Assembly (NCBI RefSeq): GCF_029267015.1
Contig: NZ_JARIEA010000042.1
Location: forward strand, 62,001 to 126,000
DNA length: 64,000 nucleotides
From: Sporosarcina ureae
GTDB lineage: Bacteria; Bacillota; Bacilli; Bacillales_A; Planococcaceae
Direction of reading: 5' to 3'
A model generated the notes under the pieces. That model worked only from the letters and a program-made list of their open reading frames with translations, did not search any database and was not told the origin of the DNA. Below are positions 17,278 through 26,187 of the stretch, in pieces; position 1 is the first letter of the stretch; each line of letters starts with the position of its first letter. The translations under genes were made by a program, and so were the position numbers.

Positions 17278-18324
17278 ATGAAAATGCGGAAATGGGGAAT
17301 AGCGGCAGTAATCCTGATAGTAGTAGCTGTTATAGCACTTTATCCGTTAGATATGTATATTTCTCGGCCAGGTGGAGCGTACGATTTAGCGCCGCTTGTA
17401 GAAGTAGTAGGTGGAGATACAGATGATGTAGGAACATTTAGTTTGATGACGATTGCAATCGGCAAAGCGACCCCCATGACTTATGCGTGGTCAAAGTTTT
17501 CCGATAAAATGAAACTACTACCAGCTACCCAAGTGAGAAGGCACGGTGAAAGTGACGAAGAGTACGGAGTGCGTCAGAAGAAACTGATGAATGATTCCAA
17601 AACACATGCCATATCCGTCGCATTTGACAAGGCAGGTTTGCCAATCAATCGGAAGTTTACCGGTGTTTTTGTGGCAGGCGTATTACCTGCAGGGGCTTCT
17701 GCAGGTAAGTTAGAAGTTGGGGACCTCATTCAATCAATCGATCTGCAAGAGCTTGCTTCAGCAAAAGAATTTATGCAAGAGATTGGTGATAAGCCTGAAG
17801 GTCAGAAGGTACAATTGCGAGTGAAACGAGGGAAACAGGAACTGGATGTTCCAATAGAATTAAAAGAATTACCTGATTCAAATGGTCGTGCAGGGCTTGG
17901 TATAGAGTTTGAAGAACAGATCAAACTAGAAACAGAGCCAAAGGTCGACATACGCACAGAAGACATTGGTGGGCCTTCAGCGGGCTTGATGTTTACGCTG
18001 GAATTGATGAATCGTTTAGTGGATGTCGATTTGACAAAAGGCTATAATATCGCAGGAACCGGTGAGATGCTCGAAGATGGTTCAGTAGGAAGAATCGGTG
18101 GAATTGATTTTAAAGTTATGGCTGCCGATCGTCAAGATATCGAAATATTTTTCGCGCCTGACGACGAATTACCGGATGAAGTGAAAAAGAAAAACCCGCA
18201 GCTTCGCTCAAACTATGAAGAAGCGAAAGCAACTGCGGATAAAATCGGTACGAAAATGAAAGTCGTACCCGTAAAAACGATTGATGATGCACTGAGTTAT
18301 CTGGAAAAGCTGGATGAAAAGTAA
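17278..18324 (+). CDS. ylbL: YlbL: membrane-anchored PDZ / Lon-like serine protease
   Basis: This 348-residue protein has a single N-terminal membrane anchor (residues 7-27) followed by the YISRPGGAYDL signature. A PDZ domain covers about 125-210 (VLPAGASAGKLEVGDLIQSI), and a C-terminal Lon-type protease domain follows. The catalytic Ser is in GGPSAGLMFTLEL and the Lys in GGIDFKVMAADR. Related proteins act as cell-surface processing proteases (SepM), and B. subtilis YlbL degrades the SOS division inhibitor YneA. GGAGGTG precedes the ATG. Confidence 0.92.
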   Translation: MKMRKWGIAAVILIVVAVIALYPLDMYISRPGGAYDLAPLVEVVGGDTDDVGTFSLMTIAIGKATPMTYAWSKFSDKMKLLPATQVRRHGESDEEYGVRQKKLMNDSKTHAISVAFDKAGLPINRKFTGVFVAGVLPAGASAGKLEVGDLIQSIDLQELASAKEFMQEIGDKPEGQKVQLRVKRGKQELDVPIELKELPDSNGRAGLGIEFEEQIKLETEPKVDIRTEDIGGPSAGLMFTLELMNRLVDVDLTKGYNIAGTGEMLEDGSVGRIGGIDFKVMAADRQDIEIFFAPDDELPDEVKKKNPQLRSNYEEAKATADKIGTKMKVVPVKTIDDALSYLEKLDEK

Positions 18325-18328
18325 TCAC

Positions 18329-19507
18329 TCACAGTAAAATGGGCGGAGTTTTAAAATCGAGTCCTGGTTCACCTTGTATACCGCACATATAAATATCTGT
18401 ACTTTTGATATCCATCAATAGTGATGGATCTTTGTGAGAACCAGCGCGGCTTACGAGTGGCAACGGCAATTCTTTTTTTACAGACCGTAAATAACTTCTC
18501 CCATTTTCCGATATGCCGAGAAGTCTTAAATAAGACGGGCTACAAATTTGTGCGCGTGTCGTTTTACGATAACCTGTCAATATGTGCACTAGCATGCGTT
18601 GTATACGTGTCCACGTATAGCGTTTTGATTTGACGGCCTGCATGAACTGTTGGAATGTAGAATTTTCTTTTGCGGCGCGCCAAAAAGAAAACTCGATGCC
18701 TTCCGTGATATCTGCAATGAGAGCTAATTGTTCAGGTCCTTCCCGAAGAATCGTGTACCGAAGAAATGGGTAGAGATGATTCCAACTCTGATGTGGCTGT
18801 TGTTTGAGAAGGTTAAAGGAAGCTGGTGGCATGAATGTTTGCACGTGCTCCGTATCGGTTGCAAACAGCTCTTTGCGTATTCCTGTAGCACTAGCAATAG
18901 AGTTCTCAGGTAAAGCTTCATCGTGAAAATGTGTACCTTTTCTTGCGATCGTGACAGGCAGTATATCCGACCTGATTTCTCTTGCAGACTGCATATAATG
19001 AAAACCTAAAATGTTATTTGGTTCTGACAAGTCAGCTAAGGGTTCATCAGTGTTGTGTGAAATTTCTTCATATGCAATCCGCAATGCGTTTGGATAACTA
19101 ATACCTTCTTGCACGGAAGACATTATTGTTTTTTCATAAAGTTCTTTATTTGTGTCTATTGTGTCTAAACTATTCGTAAACGGTGCGATACTCCCTTCTT
19201 CACTGCCGAAGCAAATGTATTTGCATTGAAGGGCGTCAAGGATTTGTACGGAACCTTTTGCGAATTTTGGGGCATGTGCTGTAGAAAAAGCATAGGGTAA
19301 CTCGATGACGAGATCAGCCCCACCAGCGAGAGCCATTCGCGTCCGTGTCCATTTATCGACAATCGCGGGTTCACCACGTTGAAGGAAATGCCCACTCATC
19401 ACAGCGATGATTACATTCGCGTTCGTTAGCCTTTTTGCTTCATTCAGATGGAATAAATGACCGTTATGGAAGGGATTATATTCGACGACAATACCAGTAG
19501 CTATCAA
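18329..19507 (-). CDS. tmcAL: tRNA(Met) cytidine acetate ligase (YlbM)
   Basis: This 392-residue protein of the TmcAL family forms N4-acetylcytidine at the wobble position of elongator tRNA(Met), using acetate and ATP. The N-terminal nucleotidyltransferase-like motif VVEYNPFHNGHLFHL, VMSGHFLQRGEPAI and ATGIRKEL are diagnostic. I start at TTG 19507 (MIATGIVVEYN), preceded by AGAGGAGGA. The track's extension to 19654 adds 49 residues that run through the divergent promoter and lack similarity. It is convergent with ylbL with only four bases between stops. Confidence 0.93.
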   Translation of the reverse strand: MIATGIVVEYNPFHNGHLFHLNEAKRLTNANVIIAVMSGHFLQRGEPAIVDKWTRTRMALAGGADLVIELPYAFSTAHAPKFAKGSVQILDALQCKYICFGSEEGSIAPFTNSLDTIDTNKELYEKTIMSSVQEGISYPNALRIAYEEISHNTDEPLADLSEPNNILGFHYMQSAREIRSDILPVTIARKGTHFHDEALPENSIASATGIRKELFATDTEHVQTFMPPASFNLLKQQPHQSWNHLYPFLRYTILREGPEQLALIADITEGIEFSFWRAAKENSTFQQFMQAVKSKRYTWTRIQRMLVHILTGYRKTTRAQICSPSYLRLLGISENGRSYLRSVKKELPLPLVSRAGSHKDPSLLMDIKSTDIYMCGIQGEPGLDFKTPPILL

Positions 19508-19577
19508 TGAAATCCTCCTCTGTACTTGCGTATAATGAATTATAACGTTAAACTTATTAGGGTGACAAGAAAATATC

Positions 19578-19606
19578 TTGACATCCCATATTTTAAATAC
19601 TATAAT
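19578..19606 (+). promoter_or_regulatory. Consensus sigma-A promoter for ylbN-rpmF
   Basis: A perfect TTGACA (19578-19583), 17-base spacer and perfect TATAAT (19601-19606) lie 28 bases before the ylbN start. Full consensus fits a strong housekeeping promoter for ribosomal protein L32. Confidence 0.92.
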
Positions 19607-19633
19607 CAACATTGTTGTCTTGAGGTGATAGAC

Positions 19634-20164
19634 ATGAAATGGTCCATTCATCAATTACGGAAACATAGGCAAGGTCCGCTACTGTTTGACGAAGCAGTAA
19701 ATTTAGATTCTGTGAAAAATCGGAATCAAGAAATTAGGGCAATTCAGCCTGTTCGAGTAAGTGGAACATGTACAATTGGTGAGAAAAAGTTAACATGCCG
19801 GCTTAAGTTAGAAGGTTCAATGACTTTGCCTTGTGCACGTACGTGGGAAGACGTCGATTATCCTTTCTCTATCGAATCGTTTGAGCAATTCAGCTGGGAC
19901 GATGAGACACTTCAGATGGATGATGAAATTCATCCGGTTGAAGGAGAAATAATTGATTTTATTCCTGTATTGGAAGAACTCATTTTGCTAGAGATCCCGA
20001 TGCAAGTATTCTGTGATAACGCAGATGAAATGCAGCAGGTTGAAGGCAAAGGTTGGTCCTATACAACCGATGAAGAATTGGAAGCGCAACGACAAGAAGC
20101 AGGAGAAAAAGTGGATCCTCGCTTAGCAGGATTGGCTAATTTTTTTGAAACCGATAAAGAGTAA
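19634..20164 (+). CDS. ylbN: YceD family protein YlbN (DUF177)
   Basis: This 176-residue protein is of the YceD/DUF177 family, usually cotranscribed with rpmF and linked to rRNA processing in other organisms. The pattern VSGTCTIGEKKLTCRLKLEG and the C-terminal DPRLAGLANFFE match the family. ATG at 19634 follows TGAGGTGAT; the track's start at 19526 lies upstream of the promoter -10 and is not real. rpmF follows after 24 bases. Confidence 0.92.
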   Translation: MKWSIHQLRKHRQGPLLFDEAVNLDSVKNRNQEIRAIQPVRVSGTCTIGEKKLTCRLKLEGSMTLPCARTWEDVDYPFSIESFEQFSWDDETLQMDDEIHPVEGEIIDFIPVLEELILLEIPMQVFCDNADEMQQVEGKGWSYTTDEELEAQRQEAGEKVDPRLAGLANFFETDKE

Positions 20165-20188
20165 ACCCTTATAAGGAGGTGCCCCCCA

Positions 20189-20362
20189 ATGGCAGTACCA
20201 AAGAGAAGAACTTCTAAAACGAAGAAAAATATGCGTCGAACTCATTACAAAATTGAAGCGCCAGGTATGACTACTTGTAGCAACTGTGGAGAAATGAAGT
20301 TGGCACACCACGTTTGCAAATCATGCGGACACTACAAAGGAAAAGACGTTGTAGGCGAATAA
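20189..20362 (+). CDS. rpmF: 50S ribosomal protein L32 (zinc-ribbon form)
   Basis: This 57-residue protein was too short for the ORF track. The frame opens [19 protein letters not shown] and carries a CxxC...CxxC zinc ribbon ([18 protein letters not shown]), so it is the zinc-binding L32 version. ATAAGGAGGT precedes the ATG. It is cotranscribed with ylbN from a consensus promoter and followed by a strong terminator. Confidence 0.98.
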   Translation: MAVPKRRTSKTKKNMRRTHYKIEAPGMTTCSNCGEMKLAHHVCKSCGHYKGKDVVGE

Positions 20363-20387
20363 TTTAGATTCTGCACAACGAAATAGA

Positions 20388-20426
20388 AGACTACCTTGAG
20401 ACCATGGCTCAAGGTAGTCTTTTTTG
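20388..20426 (+). terminator. Terminator after rpmF
   Basis: AGACTACCTTGAG and CTCAAGGTAGTCT form a perfect 13 bp stem with a seven-base loop followed by TTTTTT. Confidence 0.96.
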
Positions 20427-20469
20427 TTTTACACAAAAATGGTATGCTGAGTAAAAAGGGGGAATTTTT

Positions 20470-21231
20470 TTGTCTTATTCAATAAATATAGATCAGTCCT
20501 TAGCTCGCTTCACAATTAATCGTCCTGCTATGCGAAATGCAATAAATTATGACGTTATGGAGGGGCTTGAACTCTTCCTGGATAAAATCGAGGATGATCC
20601 TGAAATTTCTTTCGCTGTCATAACAGGAGAGGGGAGCCTTGCATTTTGTTCAGGCGGAGACCTAAGTGATTTTCATGGCTTTCAAACAGCGGAGGATGCT
20701 ATTCCAATGCTTAGTAGGGGAGCAAGTATATTGTACCGTATTGCCACGTTACCGATGCCTACAATAGCGCTTGTGAATGGAACAGCTGTTGGTGGCGGTT
20801 GTGAACTGGCAACAGCTTGTGATTACCGTCTAGTTGCGTCGCACGCAAGAGCAGGTTTCATTCAGGGTACGTTAGCTATCACGTCAGGCTGGGGTGGCGC
20901 AACACTGTTATTCGAGAAAAACAGTCCACATGATCGTATGTTGCAGTTTACGAGTAGAGCGAGCGTTCATTCGCCTGAAGAATTACTTGAGCTTGGATGG
21001 GCGACTGAAGTGTATGAGGGGGATGCCCGAACTGCACTTGATCGATTCTTAGCTCCTAAGCTGAAAGTGCATAGAAATGTACACCGTGCATATAAATCTA
21101 TCGCAACTAGAAAGTGGGAAGCGAGTGGGCTTGAGCAAGCGATGCAAGAAGAGGCTCGAATTTGTTCTGTTCTGTGGGAAAGCGATGCGCATCATGAAGC
21201 AGTTCAACGATTTTTAACGAAAAGCAAGTAA
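20470..21231 (+). CDS. Enoyl-CoA hydratase/isomerase (crotonase) family protein, possibly an acylmalonyl-CoA decarboxylase
   Basis: This 253-residue crotonase fold shows the two oxyanion-hole segments, FCSGGDLSDFH and GTAVGGGCELATACD. The first catalytic Glu of hydratases is present (GCELA), but the second, normally in a PE(I/L)xLG segment, is missing: the region reads FIQGTLAITSGWGG. That local pattern (xSWGG-like) recalls ethylmalonyl-CoA decarboxylase (ECHDC1) more than true hydratases. The neighbouring biotin carrier and carboxyltransferase make a CoA-thioester clean-up or catabolic role plausible. Start TTG at 20470 follows AAAAGGGGG. Confidence 0.78.
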   Translation: MSYSINIDQSLARFTINRPAMRNAINYDVMEGLELFLDKIEDDPEISFAVITGEGSLAFCSGGDLSDFHGFQTAEDAIPMLSRGASILYRIATLPMPTIALVNGTAVGGGCELATACDYRLVASHARAGFIQGTLAITSGWGGATLLFEKNSPHDRMLQFTSRASVHSPEELLELGWATEVYEGDARTALDRFLAPKLKVHRNVHRAYKSIATRKWEASGLEQAMQEEARICSVLWESDAHHEAVQRFLTKSK

Positions 21232-21238
21232 AGTTACG

Positions 21239-21265
21239 GTCCCGATAGACATAGACTGTCGGGAC
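21239..21265 (+). terminator. Hairpin after the crotonase gene
   Basis: GTCCCGATAG and CTGTCGGGAC pair with one G-U wobble around a seven-base loop. No T tract follows, so termination is uncertain. Confidence 0.45.
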
Positions 21266-21279
21266 TGTTCAACATTTAC

Positions 21280-21309
21280 TTGTAAACGGTTTCATAAATA
21301 AGATACACT
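21280..21309 (+). promoter_or_regulatory. Promoter with overlapping CcpA (cre) site
   Basis: TGTAAACGGTTTCA at 21281-21294 fits the cre consensus TGWNANCGNTNWCA at every position. It overlaps the -35 of a promoter TTGTAA-N18-TACACT (21280-21309), 59 bases upstream of the biotin-carrier gene. The arrangement predicts carbon catabolite repression of the carboxylase genes. Confidence 0.65.
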
Positions 21310-21367
21310 AACTATAAAGAAATAGTTTTCAACAAATGTAAGTACTAAGAATATGAGGAGTGATTGT

Positions 21368-21583
21368 ATGCAAGAAGTAAAAGCAGCGATGGCAGGGACG
21401 ATCTTTCAGATTGAAGTGAAAGAAGGAGACGCAGTGACGAAGGGACAAGTTGTCGTCATTTTGGAATCGATGAAAATGGAGATTCCGCTTGAAGCAGAAA
21501 TCGATGGAACAGTAAGTAAAATCCACGGAGCTGAGGGCGATTTCGTAGATGAAGATGACGTATTGGTTACTATTCAATCGTAA
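21368..21583 (+). CDS. Biotin/lipoyl carrier protein of an acyl-CoA carboxylase
   Basis: This 71-residue stand-alone biotinyl domain has the biotinylation motif ESMKMEIPLEAE, with Lys at about position 37, flanked by GTIFQIEVKEGDAV and GTVSKIHGAEGDFV. ATG at 21368 follows GAGGAGTG; the track start adds five residues over the SD. It is followed 18 bases later by the carboxyltransferase. B. subtilis has a similar small carrier (yngHB) in its leucine-degradation operon. No biotin carboxylase subunit is present nearby. Confidence 0.92.
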   Translation: MQEVKAAMAGTIFQIEVKEGDAVTKGQVVVILESMKMEIPLEAEIDGTVSKIHGAEGDFVDEDDVLVTIQS

Positions 21584-21601
21584 TGGAAGGCGGGAAATCC
21601 C

Positions 21602-23152
21602 TTGAAAAATGAATCGACAAAGACAGCTTATAATGAAAAGCTTGAAGAGATCACTACTCGCATTATGGCAGGCGGTGCGGAAAAATATCATGCTAAATCT
21701 GAAGAACAAGGAAAGTTGTTTGTAAGAGAACGGCTTCGCTTATTATTCGATGAAGGTAAGTATGCTGAAGATGGTAAATTTGCGAATTGTGAAGCAAAAG
21801 ATCTTCCTTCAGACGGGGTTGTAACGGCTACTGGGAAAATCGACGGTCAAACCGTTTGTGTGATGGCCAATGATTCGACAGTCAAAGCAGGTTCGTGGGG
21901 TGCGCGAACAGTAGAGAAAATTATTCGTATTCAGGAAACTGCTGAAAAACTTCGCGTACCTCTACTTTATTTAGTGGACTCTGCAGGAGCGCGAATTACA
22001 GATCAGTTGGATATGTTCCCGAATCGCCGTGGCGCTGGTAGGATATTCCACAATCAAGTACGTTTATCTGGCGTCATTCCACAAGTTTGTCTTTTATTCG
22101 GACCTTCTGCAGCAGGTGGAGCTTATATTCCAGCCTTCTGTGACATTGTCATTATGGTAGAAGGCAATGCCTCGATGTATCTAGGGTCACCTCGGATGGC
22201 TGAAAAAGTTATAGGGGAGAAAGTGACGTTAGAAGAAATGGGCGGGGCGCGCATGCATTGTTCCGTAAGTGGTTGTGGTGATGTGTTGGTAGATAGCGAG
22301 GAGCAAGCCATTGTAGAGGCCCGCAGATACTTGTCTTACTTCCCTGAAAACTATGAAGCGCCTGCCAAAATGGTTGAACCTCGTGAGGCGAAGATAGGAC
22401 GCACGCTGGAAGAGATCATACCAGAAAATCAAAACGCTCCATTCGATATGCATGAGGCAATCGATCAATTGGTAGATGAAGATAGTTTGTTTGAAATCAA
22501 GAAGTTGTTTGCTGGGGAGGTCATCACTACTCTTGCGCGTATTGACGGCCGGCCTGTAGGGATTATTGCCAATCAGCCGAAAGTAAAAGGTGGCGTACTG
22601 TTTGTAGACTCCGCTGACAAAGTAACGAAGTTCATCACCTTATGTGATGCTTTCTCTATTCCGTTGTTGTTCCTTGCAGATGTGCCAGGATTCATGATTG
22701 GGACGAAAGTGGAACGACAAGGAATTATCCGCCATGGGGCAAAGTTAATTATGGCGATGAGTTCCGCTACTGTACCAAAAATTTCGGTTGTTGTGCGCAA
22801 AGCTTACGGAGCTGGCCTATATGCGATGGCAGGACCTGCGTTTGAGCCTGATGTCTGTATTGCCTTGCCAACTGCGCAAATCGCTGTAATGGGCCCTGAA
22901 GCAGCCGTCAATGCAGTGTACTCGAATAAAATCGAAGCCATTACAGATCCGAAAGAAAAAATCGCATTTATTAAAGAGAAGCAGCGAGAGTATAAAGAGG
23001 AAATTGATATTTATAGAATGGCATCAGAACTCATTATTGACGAAGTAGTTGCACCACATAATCTTCGCTCAGTACTAGCTGAGAGATTTGGATTCTATGA
23101 AACGAAAAAAATTATGAATTCTTCGAGAAAACATCCTGTCTATCCTGTATAA
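21602..23152 (+). CDS. Acyl-CoA carboxylase, carboxyltransferase subunit (PccB/YngE type)
   Basis: This 516-residue protein has the two crotonase-like halves of the carboxyltransferase family: N-half with LVDSAGARITDQLDMFPNRRGAGRIF and GPSAAGGAYIPAFCD, C-half with ADVPGFMIGTKVERQGIIRHGAK and KAYGAGLYAMAG. It transfers CO2 from carboxybiotin to an acyl-CoA; propionyl- or methylcrotonyl-type substrates are likely, but the acceptor cannot be fixed by eye. The TTG start follows GGAAGGCGGG. With the carrier it makes two of three carboxylase parts. A short terminator-like hairpin follows. Confidence 0.92.
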   Translation: MKNESTKTAYNEKLEEITTRIMAGGAEKYHAKSEEQGKLFVRERLRLLFDEGKYAEDGKFANCEAKDLPSDGVVTATGKIDGQTVCVMANDSTVKAGSWGARTVEKIIRIQETAEKLRVPLLYLVDSAGARITDQLDMFPNRRGAGRIFHNQVRLSGVIPQVCLLFGPSAAGGAYIPAFCDIVIMVEGNASMYLGSPRMAEKVIGEKVTLEEMGGARMHCSVSGCGDVLVDSEEQAIVEARRYLSYFPENYEAPAKMVEPREAKIGRTLEEIIPENQNAPFDMHEAIDQLVDEDSLFEIKKLFAGEVITTLARIDGRPVGIIANQPKVKGGVLFVDSADKVTKFITLCDAFSIPLLFLADVPGFMIGTKVERQGIIRHGAKLIMAMSSATVPKISVVVRKAYGAGLYAMAGPAFEPDVCIALPTAQIAVMGPEAAVNAVYSNKIEAITDPKEKIAFIKEKQREYKEEIDIYRMASELIIDEVVAPHNLRSVLAERFGFYETKKIMNSSRKHPVYPV

Positions 23153-23166
23153 TAAAATGTACCAAC

Positions 23167-23194
23167 AGAGACGCCTTTACTGGGTCTCTTTTTT
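23167..23194 (+). terminator. Short terminator-like hairpin after the carboxyltransferase
   Basis: AGAGAC and GTCTCT pair around a loop containing GCC/GG and are followed by TTTTTT. The short stem suggests partial termination before the next gene, whose SD begins directly after. Confidence 0.6.
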
Positions 23195-23207
23195 AAGGAG
23201 GAAAGCT

Positions 23208-24101
23208 ATGCGATTTGTAGTGGTGGGAGCAGGATCAATAGGTTTGTTAATTGGTTCCTATTTAGCTCAACATCAGGCAGAGGTTACCTTCTGGGTAAGA
23301 CGCGAAGAACAAGCAAAGCGCTTACGTAGTGGTCTAGTGAGAGAGCCTGAAAAAAATACATATGAAGTACGTTCAACCATACATATTGAGGAATTACCGA
23401 CAGATGCGTTGTGGATTATTGCGGTGAAGTATGATGCCTTGCCAGTTATCTTGTCTGAAATTAGTACATTATCTGTACAACCAAATTTGTTATTTGTTCA
23501 AAACGGGATAGGTCACCTGTCGTTGGCAAAGCAATATTCGCTAGGGCATGTGTCGTTCGCAACAGTTGAGCATGGTGCAGGAAGGATAAATGATCGAACA
23601 GTTTCACATAACGGTGTTGGGCCTATAACCATTGCGGAAAACGAGCAGATTTTATCAACGATTCAGTGGATGGCTGAAATCGATCCGCTGAATTTTCCAA
23701 TCGCTACACAAAAAAGTCCGGAACGCTTACTTTTCCGTAAAGTATTGATAAATTGTGCAATTAATCCTCTCACAGCACTGTATCAAGTGAAGAACGGACA
23801 ATTGTTGGAGAATCCCCATTATTATTCATTGTTCCGTCAGTTATGTGAAGAGTTGTTAAGTAATTTTGAAGAGTATAGTGATCTATTGAATTATAAGGAT
23901 ATAGAAGAGGTGTGCCGTAAAACAGCTCATAATCAATCTTCTATGCTAGTGGACAGAAAAAAAGGAAGAAAGATGGAAGTCGAAACAATTCTAACAGCAG
24001 TCTTGAAGGAGATTGAAAGAAAAGGTGGAAGTGCTCCTTTTTTGCAAATGCTTGAGACGATGTTGCTTGGAATAAACAGGAGTGAATCTAGCGGATGTTG
24101 A
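23208..24101 (+). CDS. Ketopantoate reductase family protein (PanE/ApbA-like)
   Basis: This 297-residue Rossmann-fold protein opens with MRFVVVGAGSIGLLIGSYLA, continues with FVQNGIGHL, and has the catalytic-Lys/Asn segment FRKVLINCAINPLTALY typical of 2-dehydropantoate 2-reductase (NADPH-dependent, pantothenate synthesis). ATG at 23208 follows AAGGAGG; the track adds 17 residues over the hairpin. Its place before DUF3397 and bshC matches ylbQ (panE) in B. subtilis. Paralogues with other 2-oxoacid substrates exist, so the reaction is likely, not proven. Confidence 0.83.
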   Translation: MRFVVVGAGSIGLLIGSYLAQHQAEVTFWVRREEQAKRLRSGLVREPEKNTYEVRSTIHIEELPTDALWIIAVKYDALPVILSEISTLSVQPNLLFVQNGIGHLSLAKQYSLGHVSFATVEHGAGRINDRTVSHNGVGPITIAENEQILSTIQWMAEIDPLNFPIATQKSPERLLFRKVLINCAINPLTALYQVKNGQLLENPHYYSLFRQLCEELLSNFEEYSDLLNYKDIEEVCRKTAHNQSSMLVDRKKGRKMEVETILTAVLKEIERKGGSAPFLQMLETMLLGINRSESSGC

Positions 24102-24475
24102 CGAATATACTTGGGGCATTATTATTGTTTCCGTTTATTATTTTAGTTGTATTAATTATTGTGGCAAAGAAGATTGGAATTACGAAGAAAAAAAGAATTG
24201 GCTGGGCTATTGACTGGACAACGCCATTCATGGTTCTAACCGTGCTCATCTTAATTCGAGCTATTTGGGATGTTTGGCTGCCTATTTTATTGATAGGTGT
24301 ATTGTGCATAATTGCGATAGGCTTCTCTATCATGGAACGTTCCAGAGAAAAGGAATTCCGGACTTCTTGGGTTCTGCGCAGAACGTGGCGGGCTTATTTC
24401 TTGTTGTTGACTGTAACTTACTTCTTGCTGTTCGTTATCGGAATCACATTGCAAATTATTCGCTATGTGAACTAA
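24095..24475 (+). CDS. DUF3397 membrane protein
   Basis: This 126-residue protein has four hydrophobic segments (about 5-25, 40-58, 60-80, 100-120) and a motif EFRTSWVLRRTWRAYFLLL typical of DUF3397. Function is unknown. It overlaps the preceding gene by seven bases and precedes bshC, as in related Bacillales. Confidence 0.78.
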   Translation: MLTNILGALLLFPFIILVVLIIVAKKIGITKKKRIGWAIDWTTPFMVLTVLILIRAIWDVWLPILLIGVLCIIAIGFSIMERSREKEFRTSWVLRRTWRAYFLLLTVTYFLLFVIGITLQIIRYVN

Positions 24476-24560
24476 TTTGCGCTCATAAGCGTATCAATTC
24501 ATCCTATTCGGATGAAATGATATACTTGCGATAAGTATGCGACATAAAGGAGTTTGTGAC

Positions 24561-26177
24561 ATGTATTTGGACACAATGGAATTGCCGAAAAAGAATAAAT
24601 TGATGGAAGCGTATCGGCATGATCCACAATTTTTTCATACATTTTTTGATTATGAAGTAACACAGACTGGATATGAGAAAAGAGCAGAAGAGTTGCAGGG
24701 GCGTTCATTTCAACGGGAACAACTAGCTATTGCCATAGAACACTATATGGAGCCGTTTGGTATATCGGATTTGGCTGCTCAACATATTCAAGAACTTTCT
24801 AATGATGCGCTCGTCGTCATAGGAGGGCAACAAGCGGGAATTTTGACGGGGCCTTTGTATTCTGTTCATAAGGCTATTTCTGTTATTTTACTGGCAAAAG
24901 AACAACGCAAAGCACTAAAGAAACCCGTAATTCCTGTTTTTTGGATTGCAGGAGAAGATCATGACATCAATGAAATTAATCATACATATACTGCCAAAGC
25001 AGGAAAGGCGGCCAAACGACAGTTTAAACAGCCGACCATTTTGAAAACGATGGCTTCGGATACGCTATACGATCAAAAAGAAATGGCTGCTTTCATTAGA
25101 AAAGTTTTCAAAAGTTATGGAGAAACAATTTATACACGTGGGTTGCTAGATAATGTACTGCAAACCGTGAAACAACAGCAAACGTTCACAGGTTTTTTCA
25201 CTTCTTTAATGAACGATCTGTTTACAAAGCACGGGTTGTTGTTCATGGACGCGGCCTATAAACCACTACGCCAATTGGAATCACCATACTTTTCGCAAAT
25301 GATTGAAAGCTCTGAAGCGATGGCAAGAAGTATCCACGCAACAGAACAACAGCTTCAGTCACATGGTTACTCGAAGCCGATCGAAGCCGAAGAGCAAGAT
25401 GCCAACATCTTTTACGTTCATGATACAGGGAGAATTTTGCTCCGAAGAAAAGACGGTAAGTTCGTTAATGAACAATCTGGTATTTCCTTCACTGAGCAAA
25501 AGATGTATGAGCTTGCCAAGAATGAACCTTGGTTGCTGAGTAATAACGTAGCAACTAGACCCATTATGCAAGATTTAGTATTTCCTGTATTAGCATTCGT
25601 TGGCGGACCGGGTGAAATTGCGTATTGGTCTTTGCTGAAAGACGCATTTCATATTATGGGTATCCATATGCCGGTCATCGTCCCAAGGCTTTCTATCACA
25701 CTGGTCAACAGACAAGTCCAAGACGCACTGGAACTGACAAATATTACGATGGCACAAGTAATGGATTATCAATTACCGGAACATCAAGAACAATGGCTAG
25801 AGCAACAAAGGGATGAGGCGTTTGATCGATTGCTTGACGAGACGAAGAGTCAACTAGAAGCACAGTATGAAATGTTGTATACGCATTTAGAAACGACAGA
25901 TCCAAGCTTACTTCAATTACTTCAAAAGAATTTGCAGTTTCATAAGAGTCAGTTTGATTATTTACAGAAGAAAAAAGAACAATCAATCTTAGTAAAACAT
26001 CATGTACAGTACGAACGTTACCATGTCATTTCTGAGCAGTTATTTCCAGAAGGCTCCTTGCAAGAACGTCTCTATTCCCCTTACTTCTACATGAATCAAT
26101 TTGGAGAAGATTTGATAGACGAGTTACTGAAACAGTCGTATACCTTCGATGGATCTCATCAGCTCGTGTATTTATAA
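24561..26177 (+). CDS. bshC: Bacillithiol biosynthesis cysteine-adding enzyme BshC
   Basis: This 538-residue enzyme adds cysteine to glucosaminyl-malate, the last step in bacillithiol synthesis. Family signatures seen are ALVVIGGQQAGILTGPLYSVHKAISVI, PVFWIAGEDHDINEINH, LVFPVLAFVGGPGEIAYWSLLK and PVIVPRLSITLVN. A coiled-coil region lies near residues 410-470 (the C-terminal dimer helices). ATG at 24561 follows AAAGGAG; the track's earlier start adds eight residues across it. Length is normal. A terminator follows and separates it from mraZ. Confidence 0.96.
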   Translation: MYLDTMELPKKNKLMEAYRHDPQFFHTFFDYEVTQTGYEKRAEELQGRSFQREQLAIAIEHYMEPFGISDLAAQHIQELSNDALVVIGGQQAGILTGPLYSVHKAISVILLAKEQRKALKKPVIPVFWIAGEDHDINEINHTYTAKAGKAAKRQFKQPTILKTMASDTLYDQKEMAAFIRKVFKSYGETIYTRGLLDNVLQTVKQQQTFTGFFTSLMNDLFTKHGLLFMDAAYKPLRQLESPYFSQMIESSEAMARSIHATEQQLQSHGYSKPIEAEEQDANIFYVHDTGRILLRRKDGKFVNEQSGISFTEQKMYELAKNEPWLLSNNVATRPIMQDLVFPVLAFVGGPGEIAYWSLLKDAFHIMGIHMPVIVPRLSITLVNRQVQDALELTNITMAQVMDYQLPEHQEQWLEQQRDEAFDRLLDETKSQLEAQYEMLYTHLETTDPSLLQLLQKNLQFHKSQFDYLQKKKEQSILVKHHVQYERYHVISEQLFPEGSLQERLYSPYFYMNQFGEDLIDELLKQSYTFDGSHQLVYL

Positions 26178-26187
26178 GAAACCCTTT

